Assembly (NCBI RefSeq): GCF_030657435.1
Contig: NZ_JAUTWS010000001.1
Span: forward strand, 1 to 64,000
Direction: 5' to 3'
DNA length: 64,000 bases
Source of the DNA: Paracraurococcus lichenis
GTDB taxonomy: Bacteria; Pseudomonadota; Alphaproteobacteria; Acetobacterales; Acetobacteraceae
This document shows, piece by piece, positions 16,666 through 25,203 of the stretch. The translations under genes and the position numbers were made by a program. Each line of letters opens with the position of its first letter. The first letter of the stretch is position 1. The notes under the pieces are model-generated. The model was not told where the DNA came from, searched no databases, and saw only the letters and a program-made list of their open reading frames with translations.

Positions 16666-17862
16666 ATGGCCCATCGCGGCTTGCGTTTCGGCATCTTCCT
16701 CGCGCCCTTCCACCGCGTGGGGGACAACCCGACGCTGTCGCTGGCGCGCGACATGGAGCTGATCCAGTGGCTCGACCATCTCGGCTACGACGAGGCCTGG
16801 ATCGGCGAGCACCATTCGGCGGGCTGGGAGATCATCGCCTCGCCCGAGATCTTCATGGGCGCCGCCTTCGAGCGGACGAAGCACATCAGGCTCGGCTCCG
16901 GCGTCACCTCGCTGCCCTACCACCACCCGCTGCTGGTGGCGCAGCGCTTCGTGCAGCTCGACCACATGTCGCGCGGCCGCGTCATGCTCGGCGCCGGGCC
17001 GGGCGCGCTGGTCTCGGATGCCTACATGATGGGCATCAAGGCCGAGGACCAGCGGCGGATGATGGACGAGAGCCTCGACGCCATCACCCGGCTGCTGGCC
17101 TGCGAGGAACCGGTCACCATGAAGACCGACTGGTTCGAGCTGAAGGAGGCGCGCCTGCACCTCGCCCCCTACAGCTATCCGCGCTTCGACATCGCGGTCG
17201 CCTCCGCCACCACGCCTTCCGGCGTGCTGGCGGCCGGCAAGTACGGGCTCGGCCTGCTCTCGCTCGGCGCCGGCCTGCCCGGCGGCAATGCCAAGCTCGC
17301 CGACTACTGGCGGCAGGGCGAGGCGCAGGCGGCCAAGCACGGCAAGAGCTTCGACCGCAATGGCTGGCGGCTGGTCGTGAACATGCACTGCGCCGAGGAG
17401 GACGAGCGGGCGATGCGCGACGTCGCCAAGGGCGAGCGCGTCGAGACGCTGAGCTACTTCTCCGAGACGCTGGGCCGCCCGCCCATGCGCTCGGAGGATC
17501 CGCTCGGCGACGGCCTCAAGGCCGGCACCACGCTGGTCGGCAGCCCCGACACCATCATCAAGGGCATCGAGCGGCTGCTCGAATACACCGAGGGCGGCTG
17601 CGGCGGCGTGCTCTTTCGCGCCCATGAATGGGCGAACCGGGAGGATACGCTCCGCAGCTACGAGCTCTTCGCCCGCTGGGTCATGCCGCGCTTCCAGGGC
17701 TCGCTCGCCATGCCGGCGCAGAGCCGCGAATGGTGCAGCGAGAACCGCACCGGCATCTTCGGGCCGAGCATGGGCGCGCTGCGCAAGGCCTTCACCGATG
17801 CCGGGCAGGAGGTGCCGGACCACATGCGCATGCGGCTGCACACGGGCAAGGTCGAGCTCTGA
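16666..17862 (+). CDS. LLM-class flavin-dependent monooxygenase
   Basis: A 398-residue luciferase-like (bacterial luciferase fold) oxidoreductase that would use reduced FMN from a separate reductase. Family landmarks are GYDEAWIGEHHSAGWE near 40-55, RLGSGVTSLPYHHPLLVAQR at about 85-104, DHMSRGRVMLGAGPGALVSDA, and a late segment that binds the flavin phosphate (VGSPDTIIKGIERLLEYTEGG). It resembles the limonene/alkanal monooxygenase group with an unusually long C-terminus (PQFQG... MRLHTGK). It is cytosolic. The substrate is unknown and no flavin reductase gene is adjacent. Confidence 0.88.
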   Translation: MAHRGLRFGIFLAPFHRVGDNPTLSLARDMELIQWLDHLGYDEAWIGEHHSAGWEIIASPEIFMGAAFERTKHIRLGSGVTSLPYHHPLLVAQRFVQLDHMSRGRVMLGAGPGALVSDAYMMGIKAEDQRRMMDESLDAITRLLACEEPVTMKTDWFELKEARLHLAPYSYPRFDIAVASATTPSGVLAAGKYGLGLLSLGAGLPGGNAKLADYWRQGEAQAAKHGKSFDRNGWRLVVNMHCAEEDERAMRDVAKGERVETLSYFSETLGRPPMRSEDPLGDGLKAGTTLVGSPDTIIKGIERLLEYTEGGCGGVLFRAHEWANREDTLRSYELFARWVMPRFQGSLAMPAQSREWCSENRTGIFGPSMGALRKAFTDAGQEVPDHMRMRLHTGKVEL

Positions 17863-17878
17863 CGCCTGCCGGCCGGGC

Positions 17879-20686
17879 TCAGGCCGGCGGGTGCGGCGCC
17901 TGCTGCAGCGCCGCCTCCACGGCCTGGGCCAGCGTCTCCCGCGCATAGGGCTTGCGCAGCACGGCGACGGCCGCGCTGTCGCGCCCTTCCAGCGACCCGG
18001 CGCTGGCATAGCCTGTCGCGAAGAGATAGGGGATGCCGCGGGTGGTAAGCACGTCCACGACGGGGAAGGACCGCTCCCCGCGGCCGAGATTGACGTCGAG
18101 CACCGCCGCGTCGAGCACCTCCGTCCCGACCGCGAGGCCGAGCGCCTCCTCCAGGCTGCGCGCCGGCCCCACCACCTCGCAGCCGAGGGCACGGAGCAGC
18201 CCGTCCAGCTCCATGGCGAGCAGCGCCTCGTCCTCCACCACCAGCACCCGCGGGACCCGCCCGGTCACCCGCGGCAGCCCGCCCAGGAGCGGCGGCCGGA
18301 TCGCCGATGCCTCCTCCGCCTGGTCGGAGGCGGCGAGGACATGCCGGGCCGGCAGCACCAGCCTCGCCCGCAGGCCGGTCGGCTCCCAGTCCAGCTCCAG
18401 CCGGCCGCCGAGCTGTCGCTCGGCAAGCTGGACCAGCAGCCGCGAGCCGAAGCCGCTCCGCTGCGGCAGGCCGGCGACCGGCGGGCCGCCCGATTCCCGC
18501 CAGCACAGCGTCAGCCCCGCCGCATCCAGCGACCAGTCGAGGTCGAGGCGGCCCCCCGGCGCGCCGAGCGCGCCGTACTTCACCGCATTGGTCCCGAGCT
18601 CGTGCAGCAGCATCGCGGTCGGCTGCACCGCCTCGGCCGCGAGCCGCACCGGCAGGCCCGACAGCCGCACCTGCGCGGCATGGGCGGCGAGCTCGCCCTC
18701 CGCCAGCGCGCGCAGCTCGGCGCCGTCCCATTTCGCCTTGGCCAGCAGCGCATGCGCCCGGGCCATGGCGGCGATCCGCCCCTCGACCGCGGCGGCGAAG
18801 CGCTCCGCGTCATCGCGCGGCGAGAGGCGGACCAGCGACAGCGCGACCGCCAGCGCATTCTTGGCGCGGTGGTCCACCTCGCGCATCAGCAGCGCCTGCC
18901 GCTCCTCGGCCGCCTTACGCTCGGTCACGTCGGCGATGATCCCGGCGACGCGGGAGACGCGGCCATCGGCGCCGCGCTCCACCGGCGCGCCATGCGCCTC
19001 GATCCAGCGCTGCCCTGCCTCGCCGCGGAGGCGGATGCGCGCCTCGAACTGCCAGGCGTCGTCCCGCGCGAGCGCCGCCTGGATGGTGCCGGCGACGCGC
19101 TCCCGGTCATCGGGCAGGACATGCCCGAGGAAGGTGTCGAGGGTCCAGTCCGGCGGCGGCCCGGCATAGCCGAAGATGGCGTTGTGCCGCGGCGAGGAGA
19201 CCAGGGCCAGGGGCCCCTCCGGCCCGACCTGCATTTCCCAGGTGCCGATGCCATTGGCCTCCGTCGCCAGGCGCAGCCGCGCCTCGCTTGCGGCCAGCGC
19301 CGCCTCGGCGCGGCGCTGCGCGGTGACGTCCGCGAGCACTTCCAGCACCTCGGCCGGCCGGCCCCCGGCGTCGCGGCGGAGCGACTTGCGGGCGGTGACG
19401 ACGACCTCCCGCCCGTCCCGCGCGCGGTGGCGCAGGTCGCCCATCCATTCGCCCGCGCGCAGCAGGGTCGCCTCGATCTCCGCGAGCGGCAGGGGGAAGA
19501 CGGTGCGCAGCAGGTCGTGCACGTTGCGTCCGACCGCCTCCGCCGCGGTCCAGCCATAGAGCCGCTCGCAGCCGCCCGACCAGTGGCGGATGGTGCCGTC
19601 CATGCCGCGCGCCATGAAGGCGCCGAGATCGAGCGTCGCCAGGAGGTCGCGCAGCCTCGCCTCGCCGGCCGCGAGCGCCGCCTCGGCCGCCTTGTGGCGC
19701 GAGATGTCCTCGACCACCGTCAGCAGGTGCTCCGGCCGCCCTTCGGCATCGCGGACGAGGGAGACGGTGACGTTCACCCAGACCGCATGGCCGTCCCGGT
19801 GGCGGTAGCATTTCTCCCGGGCATAGGTCTCGATCTCGCCGGCCAGCAGCGCCCGCATCCGGGCGAAGGGCTCGCCGGTCCCCTCGGTCAGCGTGAGGTC
19901 CTGGATCCGCTGCGCGAGCAGCGTCGGACGGTCATAGCCGGTGATGGCGCAAAGCCGGTCGTTCACCAGCAGCCAGCGGCCGTCGAGCCCGACATGGGCG
20001 AGGCCGACCGCGGCCTGCTCGAAGGCGGCGCGGTAGCGCGCCTCGGTGGCGGCAAGCCGCGCCTCGGCCCGGAGGCCCCAGAGCAGGGCGGCGCCGAGCT
20101 GCGCCAGGGTGAGGCAGAGGGCGAGGCCGGCCGCAAGGGCGGCCAGGATCCCCTGCCGGCGCCGCCCCGCCTCGGCCGCCCGCGCCAGGGCCTCGGCCGC
20201 GCTCCGCAGCACCATCGCCTCGGCGCGGATCGACTGCATGAGCATGTGGCCGCGATCGGTCTCGAGGGCCGCGATCGCCGGGCCCGGCCCGGCCTCCCGC
20301 CGCAGGGCGATGGGCGGCGCCAGCTCCGCCATCCTCTCCGGCACGGCGCGCCGCAGCGCGGCCAGCGGCGCGGCGAGCTCCGCCTCCCCGCCGGTGCGCT
20401 CCGCCAGCCCCCGCAATTCCGTGTCGACCTCAGCCGTGGCCGCGCGATAGGGCTCGAGATGCGCGGGGTTGCCGGTCAGCAGGTAGCCGCGCTGGCTGGT
20501 CTCCGCATCGCGCACCAGCGAGACCAGCCGGACCGCCTGCTCCGCCGCATCCCGCAGCCGGTCCCGCCGCGCATCGGGGCCGGTCAGCAGCCAGAGGGAG
20601 ACAGCGGCGGCGAGTAGGGCGAAGAGCAGCAGCGACAACACGCCCGAGACGCTCAGGCGCGCCGCGGCCTTGGGGACAAGGGTCAA
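17879..20686 (-). CDS. Hybrid HWE-family histidine kinase with CHASE3, three PAS domains and a receiver
   Basis: A 935-residue inner-membrane sensor. A helix at about 14-34 precedes a CHASE3-like periplasmic helical domain (RDAETSQRGYLLTGNP at 59-74), and a second helix lies at about 178-203. Three PAS/PAC modules follow at roughly 212-330, 345-455 and 470-590. The kinase is of the HWE type: His606 in DHRAKNA, Trp653 in AKWDGAELRAL, and N-box Asn700 in LHELGTNAVKYGA. A C-terminal receiver begins near 812, with phospho-acceptor Asp864 in VLDVNL and Lys in LRKPYA. The best start is a TTG at 20686 preceded by GGAG eight bases upstream. No separate output regulator is adjacent, so the partner is unknown. 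Confidence 0.9.
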   Translation of the reverse strand: MTLVPKAAARLSVSGVLSLLLFALLAAAVSLWLLTGPDARRDRLRDAAEQAVRLVSLVRDAETSQRGYLLTGNPAHLEPYRAATAEVDTELRGLAERTGGEAELAAPLAALRRAVPERMAELAPPIALRREAGPGPAIAALETDRGHMLMQSIRAEAMVLRSAAEALARAAEAGRRRQGILAALAAGLALCLTLAQLGAALLWGLRAEARLAATEARYRAAFEQAAVGLAHVGLDGRWLLVNDRLCAITGYDRPTLLAQRIQDLTLTEGTGEPFARMRALLAGEIETYAREKCYRHRDGHAVWVNVTVSLVRDAEGRPEHLLTVVEDISRHKAAEAALAAGEARLRDLLATLDLGAFMARGMDGTIRHWSGGCERLYGWTAAEAVGRNVHDLLRTVFPLPLAEIEATLLRAGEWMGDLRHRARDGREVVVTARKSLRRDAGGRPAEVLEVLADVTAQRRAEAALAASEARLRLATEANGIGTWEMQVGPEGPLALVSSPRHNAIFGYAGPPPDWTLDTFLGHVLPDDRERVAGTIQAALARDDAWQFEARIRLRGEAGQRWIEAHGAPVERGADGRVSRVAGIIADVTERKAAEERQALLMREVDHRAKNALAVALSLVRLSPRDDAERFAAAVEGRIAAMARAHALLAKAKWDGAELRALAEGELAAHAAQVRLSGLPVRLAAEAVQPTAMLLHELGTNAVKYGALGAPGGRLDLDWSLDAAGLTLCWRESGGPPVAGLPQRSGFGSRLLVQLAERQLGGRLELDWEPTGLRARLVLPARHVLAASDQAEEASAIRPPLLGGLPRVTGRVPRVLVVEDEALLAMELDGLLRALGCEVVGPARSLEEALGLAVGTEVLDAAVLDVNLGRGERSFPVVDVLTTRGIPYLFATGYASAGSLEGRDSAAVAVLRKPYARETLAQAVEAALQQAPHPPA

Positions 20687-20865
20687 TCACACCACTCCAG
20701 GGGCAGAGCCGGCGGAAGGCGCGGCCGGCTCCGGAAATCGCGACATGATGCGGGAGAGCGCAAGGATCATGCCAGGGAAAACATTGGACGGCCTCGCGCC
20801 CTGGTCGAAGATCCCTGCAACTTGGCAGGATTTCATCTTCGCCCGGGTGTCCGGGGGAGCCGGCG

Positions 20866-22719
20866 TCAGCGCGCGGGCTGGCCGAGGCTCCGCGCCCGTT
20901 CCGCCCGTGCCACCAGGCGCTGCTCCGGCACCGCATGCGCGTGCGCGACGCGCACCCGGCCGGGGGCGGGCAGGGGCGGCATCGCGGTGCCCTGTAGCAC
21001 CCCCTGAGCCGTCGCCACCAGCCGCCCGCCCTCCAGCCGCAGCACCCGGTCGTGGAAGCGCGCGAGCCCCGGCCGATGGCCGATCGAGACCAGCGCCGCA
21101 CCGGCGAGTTCCTGCTCGAAGAGCCGCATGACGCTCGCCTCCGCCGCATCGTCCAGCGCCGAGGTGGATTCATCCAGCAGCACCCAGCGCGGGCTGTGCA
21201 GCAGCAGCCGCGCGAAGCCGAGCCGCTGCTGCTCTCCGAGCGAGAGCATGCGGTCCCAGCGCGCCGCCTCGTCCAGCCGCGCCGCCAGCGCCGGCAGGCC
21301 GCAGCGGGCGAGCGCGGCGGCGATCGCCGCATCGCCGAAGCGGCCCGGCGCGGCGGGGTAGCAGACGGCGTCGCGCAGCGTGCCGAGCGGCAGGTAGGGC
21401 CGCTGCGGCAGCAGCATCGTGTCCTCCCGCGCCGGCATGCGGATGCGGCCCTCGCCCCATGGCCAGAGGCCGGCGGCGGCGCGGAAGAGCGTGCTCTTGC
21501 CGCAGCCGCTGCCGCCCTGGATCAGCACGCGCTCGCCGGCGCGGATCACCGCGCTCGCGCCGTCGAGCAGCACGCGGCCGGCGGGATTGCGCAGCGTGAC
21601 GCGGTCCAGCACCAGGGCCGGCGCGCCCGCCTCGACCGCGATGCCGCCCTCGCGGCCCAGCGCCTCGGCCGCCGCGAGGCTGTCCTCGAGCGCGGCGATG
21701 CGCTCGACATGGCTGCGCCAGTCCGCGAGCTGCGGCCAGTGCTCCTGCAGCCAGGAGAGGGCGCGCACCACCTCGGCGAAGGCCTGGCCGAGCTGGACCA
21801 GCGTGCCGAGGCCGAGGGCGCCGGCGAAGAAGGCCGGGCCCGCCAGCAGCAGCGGCAGGGCGGCGGCGACCATGCCGTAGCCGGAGCCGAGCCACATCAG
21901 GTGCCGCTCCTGCCGCAGCATGCGGTGCATGGCGCCGACCACCTGGCCGAAGGCGCCGTCGAGCACCCGCGCCTCGTCGGCGCCGCCCTCGATCATCGCC
22001 ACGGCCTCGGCATTCTCCCGCAGGCGGATCAGGGCGAAGCGGTGGTCGGATTCCGCCCGCTGGCGGTCGATATGGATGCCGATCAGCGGCCGGCCCAGCC
22101 ACCAGGTGAAGAGCGTGCCGCCGGCGGCATAGAGCACGGCGATGCCGAGCATGCCGCCGGGCAGCGCGAGGCCGGCGACCGGCACCGCGGCCGAGAGGGT
22201 CCAGAGCAGGCCGACGAAGGAGATGAGGTTGATGACGGCGTAGAGCAGACTGGCGCCGAGATCGACCGCGACGGCGGTGGCCCAGCGGGTGTTCTCGCTG
22301 ATGCGCTGGTCCGGGTTGTCGGCCGCGTCCGGCAGCAGGCCCATGTGGTAGTTGCGGCCCTGGCGCGCCCAGCGCCCCTGCAGGTCCCGCACCAGCCAGC
22401 GCCGCCAGGACAGCGCCAGCATCTGCCGCGCCCAGAGCTGGGCGACGGCGAGCGCCATGGTGAGCAGGGCGAGGATGGGGAAGATCCAGGCCTGCAGCAG
22501 CATCGCCCCCTGGTCGCGCCGCTCGAGCGCCGAGAAGAGGTCGCCGTTCCAGAGATTGACCCGCAGCGCGATGCCGATCTGGGCGAGGGTCATGAGCAGG
22601 ACCAGGGCGGTCAGCCCCCAGGCGGTGCGCTTCTCCCCGGAGCCGTACCAGCCGCGGGCGAAGCGGAGGGTGCGGCGGAGCGCGCTCTGGCGAGGCCGGT
22701 CCGGGTGGTCGCTGGCCAA
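20866..22719 (-). CDS. ABC transporter, SbmA/BacA-like permease fused to ATPase
   Basis: About 617 residues. The N-terminal half is an ABC_membrane_2 (SbmA/BacA, YddA) permease with about six helices and the family stretches NLWNGDLFSALERRD, WRRWLVRDLQGRW and NPDQRISEN. The C-terminal half is an ATPase: Walker A GGSGCGKST, signature LSLGEQQRLGFARLLL, Walker B WVLLDEST, and switch His in SIGHRP. Relatives move peptides, very-long-chain fatty acids or vitamin B12. A GTG at 22728 directly abuts the AGGGGAG site, so the TTG at 22719 with eight-base spacing is the better start. Its 5' side borders the first repeat array. Confidence 0.88.
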   Translation of the reverse strand: MASDHPDRPRQSALRRTLRFARGWYGSGEKRTAWGLTALVLLMTLAQIGIALRVNLWNGDLFSALERRDQGAMLLQAWIFPILALLTMALAVAQLWARQMLALSWRRWLVRDLQGRWARQGRNYHMGLLPDAADNPDQRISENTRWATAVAVDLGASLLYAVINLISFVGLLWTLSAAVPVAGLALPGGMLGIAVLYAAGGTLFTWWLGRPLIGIHIDRQRAESDHRFALIRLRENAEAVAMIEGGADEARVLDGAFGQVVGAMHRMLRQERHLMWLGSGYGMVAAALPLLLAGPAFFAGALGLGTLVQLGQAFAEVVRALSWLQEHWPQLADWRSHVERIAALEDSLAAAEALGREGGIAVEAGAPALVLDRVTLRNPAGRVLLDGASAVIRAGERVLIQGGSGCGKSTLFRAAAGLWPWGEGRIRMPAREDTMLLPQRPYLPLGTLRDAVCYPAAPGRFGDAAIAAALARCGLPALAARLDEAARWDRMLSLGEQQRLGFARLLLHSPRWVLLDESTSALDDAAEASVMRLFEQELAGAALVSIGHRPGLARFHDRVLRLEGGRLVATAQGVLQGTAMPPLPAPGRVRVAHAHAVPEQRLVARAERARSLGQPAR

Positions 22720-22914
22720 TTCACGCACTCCCCTAACGGTTGCCCTGGAATGGGAGGCAGTATACACAGAATCGTGAGGCGCCCAAGGAAATAAGGCCAG
22801 ATTGGGGCAAGATGGGGGCAAATGTGGCGAACATGCTCCATTCATGGCGGAATCGAGGCAAGTCGGCGGTGCGCCAGGGCATGCCCTGGACGGGCTGGCG
22901 CGGTGTCGGGAGGG

Positions 22915-23181
22915 CCTTGTATGTTGGGCGAGCCGATTCAGACCTCCGGGCCATCCGGGGCACCCCACGAAGCGCCGCTTTGTGGGGACCCCTTCGGCCC
23001 TTCGATCATCGGCACGCCTTGTATGTTGGGCGAGCCGATTCAGACCTCCGGGCCATCCGGGGCACCCCACGAAGCGCCGCTTCGTGGGGACCCCTTCGGC
23101 CCTGCGGTCATCGGCACGCCTTGCATGTTGGGCGAGCCGATTCAGACCTCCGGGCCATCCGGCCCTTCGATCATCGGCACG
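22915..23181 (+). repeat. Repeat array A: 102, 102 and 63 bp units
   Basis: There are three head-to-tail units, at 22915-23016, 23017-23118 and 23119-23181. Each begins CCTTGTATGTTGGGCGAGCC or a close variant, continues GATTCAGACCTCCGGGCC and ends ATCATCGGCACG. The first two carry an extra 39 bp that is itself a hairpin, CCCCACGAAGCG paired with CGCTTCGTGGGG (one mismatch in unit 1, perfect in unit 2); the third lacks it. CCGAT near the start can pair with ATCGG near the end, so every unit is also an imperfect palindrome. The array fills the gap between the ABC exporter start and the phosphoribosyltransferase stop. Nothing else is seen in 22720-22914. Confidence 0.9.
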
Positions 23182-23183
23182 CC

Positions 23184-23840
23184 TCAGGTGCTCGGCCGGT
23201 CGCGCGCCGCCGCGGCGAGCAGCGCCGCGACCTCGGCATCCCCAAGCTGGTGGAAATCCGCGTAGAAGGCGCCGACCGAACCGAACCTCGCCGGCTCGGC
23301 CAGGGTCACGACCTCCTCGCAGGCCTGCCGCAGCGCCTCCGCGACGACGCGCGGCGCGACCGGCACGGCGAGAACCCGGCGTGCCGCGCCCGCCTGCTGC
23401 AGCGCCAGCAGGGCGGCGCGGACCGTCGCGCCGGTGGCGACGCCGTCATCGACCACGATCACGCTGCGCCCCCGGGGCGCCACCGCGGGCCGGCCCTGCA
23501 GCCAGAGCCGCCGGCGGCGCGCGATCTCGGCCACTTCCTCGGCGGCCTGTTCGGTGACGTAGTCGGCGGGCACCCCGAGCGTCGCGACCAGGTCCTCGTT
23601 CACCACGGTCCGGGGCGGATCGCCCTCCACCACCGCGCCGAGGGCGAGTTCGGGCTGCAAAGGCGCGCCGATCTTGCGCACCAGCAGCAGGTCGAGCGGC
23701 GCGCCCAGCGCCTCGGCGATCGGGACGGCGACCGGCACGCCGCCGCGCGGCAGGGCCAGCACCAGCGGCGCCGCGTCGCGGAGGTGCAGCAGGCGCTGCG
23801 CCAGGCGCCGCCCGGCCTCCTCCCGGTCGCGGAAGGTCAT
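23184..23840 (-). CDS. Phosphoribosyltransferase-fold protein
   Basis: A 218-residue protein with a type I phosphoribosyltransferase fold. The PRPP loop is VIVVDDGVATGAT at about 124-136, and the N-terminal part has LALPRGGVPVAVPIAEALG and LLLVRKIGAP, the layout of the stand-alone PRTase proteins often annotated as predicted phosphoribosyltransferases. The start MTFRDREEAG at 23840 has a GGAGG site six bases upstream. The frame stays open through the repeat array on its 5' side, but that extension is low-complexity repeat translation and is rejected. The substrate is unknown. The gene is enclosed by repeat arrays A and B, which are in opposite orientation to each other. Confidence 0.85.
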   Translation of the reverse strand: MTFRDREEAGRRLAQRLLHLRDAAPLVLALPRGGVPVAVPIAEALGAPLDLLLVRKIGAPLQPELALGAVVEGDPPRTVVNEDLVATLGVPADYVTEQAAEEVAEIARRRRLWLQGRPAVAPRGRSVIVVDDGVATGATVRAALLALQQAGAARRVLAVPVAPRVVAEALRQACEEVVTLAEPARFGSVGAFYADFHQLGDAEVAALLAAAARDRPST

Positions 23841-23859
23841 GGCAGCCTCCACCGGCCTC

Positions 23860-24160
23860 GGCGGTCGGATGGCCGGAGCGTCGGATGGGGCGTAGGGCTG
23901 GATCGGCCCGCGCGGCAGACCAGGCGGTCCGATGGCCGGAGCGCCGCATGGCACGAAGGGCTGAATCGGCCCGCGCGGCAAACCAGGCGGCCTGATGGCC
24001 GGAGCGCCGGATGGCGCGGAGGGCTGGATCGGTCCGCGCGGCAAGCCGAACGACCCGATGGCCGGGATGTCGAATGGCGCGGAGGGTTGAACCGAGCCGC
24101 GCGACGTGCCGGGACCGACGAATGGAGCGGAGGGTCGGAGCGGCCCGCCCGACGGGCAAG
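23860..24160 (-). repeat. Repeat array B: five 63-bp units on the minus strand
   Basis: Units lie at 23860-23922, 23923-23985, 23986-24048, 24049-24111 and a decayed fifth from 24112 to about 24160, an exact 63-bp period. On the plus strand each reads as GGCGGTCGGATGGCCGGAGC and later GGCTGGATCGGCCCGCGCGG with variations. The reverse complement aligns with the 63-bp unit of array A (GGGCCGAT(T/C)CAG, then CCATCCG). They occupy the region upstream of the phosphoribosyltransferase gene, including where its promoter should be. From 24161 to 24305 no gene or motif is seen. Confidence 0.85.
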
Positions 24161-24305
24161 GCGCCGGGGCCGGGGGGCGTCCTGCCCATCGAGAGGCGGG
24201 ATGTTGGAGGGAGCCGCGCCCGCGGCAGGCGGCGATCCGCCCGCCGTGGCACCGGGGTGAGGGCAGGGCCGCGTGGCTGACCGCGCCGGGCCGCCCCGGA
24301 CGCGC

Positions 24306-24536
24306 TCAGCCCCCGGTGGGGCGGCCGAAGCTCGGCAGCGGATCGGCGCGAAGCTGGCTCTCACGGACCACGCGCTCATGGCCGTCCTGCTGATTGCGCA
24401 CGCGATATTCGCGGTCCGCGCCGTCGTTCGGCAACTGGCGCAGGACGGTATAGGCGCCGCGCGGGACATTGCCGTCGTAGCGGCCGGTGCTGAGTTCGAC
24501 GCTCTGGCCGACCGAGAAGCCGTGGGGAGGTTGCAT
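24306..24536 (-). CDS. Small conserved-looking cytosolic protein, unknown function
   Basis: A 76-residue protein with no signal peptide. The start MQPPHGFSVGQSVEL at 24536 follows a GAGGA site at six bases. The sequence, with VGQSVELSTGRYDGNVPRG, then YTVLRQLPNDGADREYRVRN and HERVVRESQL, looks like a compact SH3-like beta barrel with alternating charged and hydrophobic strands. I do not know its function. It belongs to a run of small minus-strand genes ending with the phosphoribosyltransferase and starting with the cold-shock gene. Confidence 0.65.
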   Translation of the reverse strand: MQPPHGFSVGQSVELSTGRYDGNVPRGAYTVLRQLPNDGADREYRVRNQQDGHERVVRESQLRADPLPSFGRPTGG

Positions 24537-24614
24537 GCTGGGTCCTCGCGGGACAGGTCCTGTCCCCTGCGGGGACCAGGCGGCCGGGCGGCCCGCGCGC
24601 CCTGCCGCCCGCCG

Positions 24615-24758
24615 TCAGCCGAGCAGGTCGAGGACGATCTGGCGGATCTCATCCTGCGTCAGGCCCGAAGGCTGGGGCTGGCGGGGTGTCTTGACGGCGG
24701 AATTCGGTCCGGCCGTCGGGTCGAGCCTGGTCGCGGCTCGCCGTTCCGTATCGTTCAC
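24615..24758 (-). CDS. 47-residue protein of unknown function (GTG start)
   Basis: A GTG at 24758 is preceded by AAAGGATAAAAAA, a good ribosome site in an A-rich leader that stands out in this GC-rich region. The product begins VNDTERRAATRL and ends LTQDEIRQIVLDLLG, a short amphipathic C-terminal helix. A longer frame reaches 24953 but is Arg/Pro-rich shadow sequence. No family is assigned. It could be a small regulatory protein or a partner of the neighbouring 76-residue protein. The 238 bp between it and the cold-shock gene show no further gene. Confidence 0.55.
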   Translation of the reverse strand: MNDTERRAATRLDPTAGPNSAVKTPRQPQPSGLTQDEIRQIVLDLLG

Positions 24759-24996
24759 TTTTTTATCCTTTCGTGGCCGCGGCATGCGCCGCAGCGGATG
24801 GGCGCTCCACGTGGGAGAACGCCCGGCATGCCCGCGCGGTCCTCGTCGGCCGCACAGGGCGGGCCCGGGGCCGTCACGCCGCGCCTGGGGCGTGGCATGG
24901 GCCGGGCCTTCGTTCTCGGGGCGGGGGTGCGCCGAGGGGAGGAGCCTCCCCACGGCGATCCGCCCCAGGCGGCCGGAGCCGCCGCGGGAAGCGGCC

Positions 24997-25203
24997 TCAG
25001 GCCTGCTTCAGGTTGCAGGCCGAGGTCTTGCCCTGCTGGCCGCGCTGCAGCTCGTATTCGAGCTTGTCGCCCTCACGCGGCTCCTGGATGCCGGAGCGCT
25101 GGACGTCGGAGATGTGCAGGAAGACGTCCTTGGAGCCGTCATCCGGCTGGATGAAGCCGTAGCCCTTGGTGGCGTTGAACCATTTGACAGTGCCGATAGC
25201 CAT
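24997..25203 (-). CDS. cspA: Cold-shock protein, CspA family
   Basis: A 68-residue single cold-shock domain that binds single-stranded RNA or DNA. RNP1 is KGYGFIQ at about 13-19 and RNP2 is VFLHIS at about 27-32; the start is MAIGTVKWFN. One Cys occurs near the C-terminus (TSACNLKQA). Length and motifs match the family throughout, so it should act as an RNA chaperone in the cytosol. It is preceded by a leader with tandem GCCGGGCGGTA repeats and more than 300 bp without a gene, as is common for csp genes with long regulatory 5' leaders. Confidence 0.95.
   Translation of the reverse strand: MAIGTVKWFNATKGYGFIQPDDGSKDVFLHISDVQRSGIQEPREGDKLEYELQRGQQGKTSACNLKQA

Noticed and set aside
23841-24044. 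N-terminal extension of the phosphoribosyltransferase through the repeats
   Set aside because: A GGAGG site six bases before the ATG at 23840 and family length support the short form; the extension is repeat translation.
22915-24160. CRISPR array
   Set aside because: Units are contiguous without unique spacers, the whole unit is repeated, the length varies between 57, 63 and 102 bp, and no cas gene is near.
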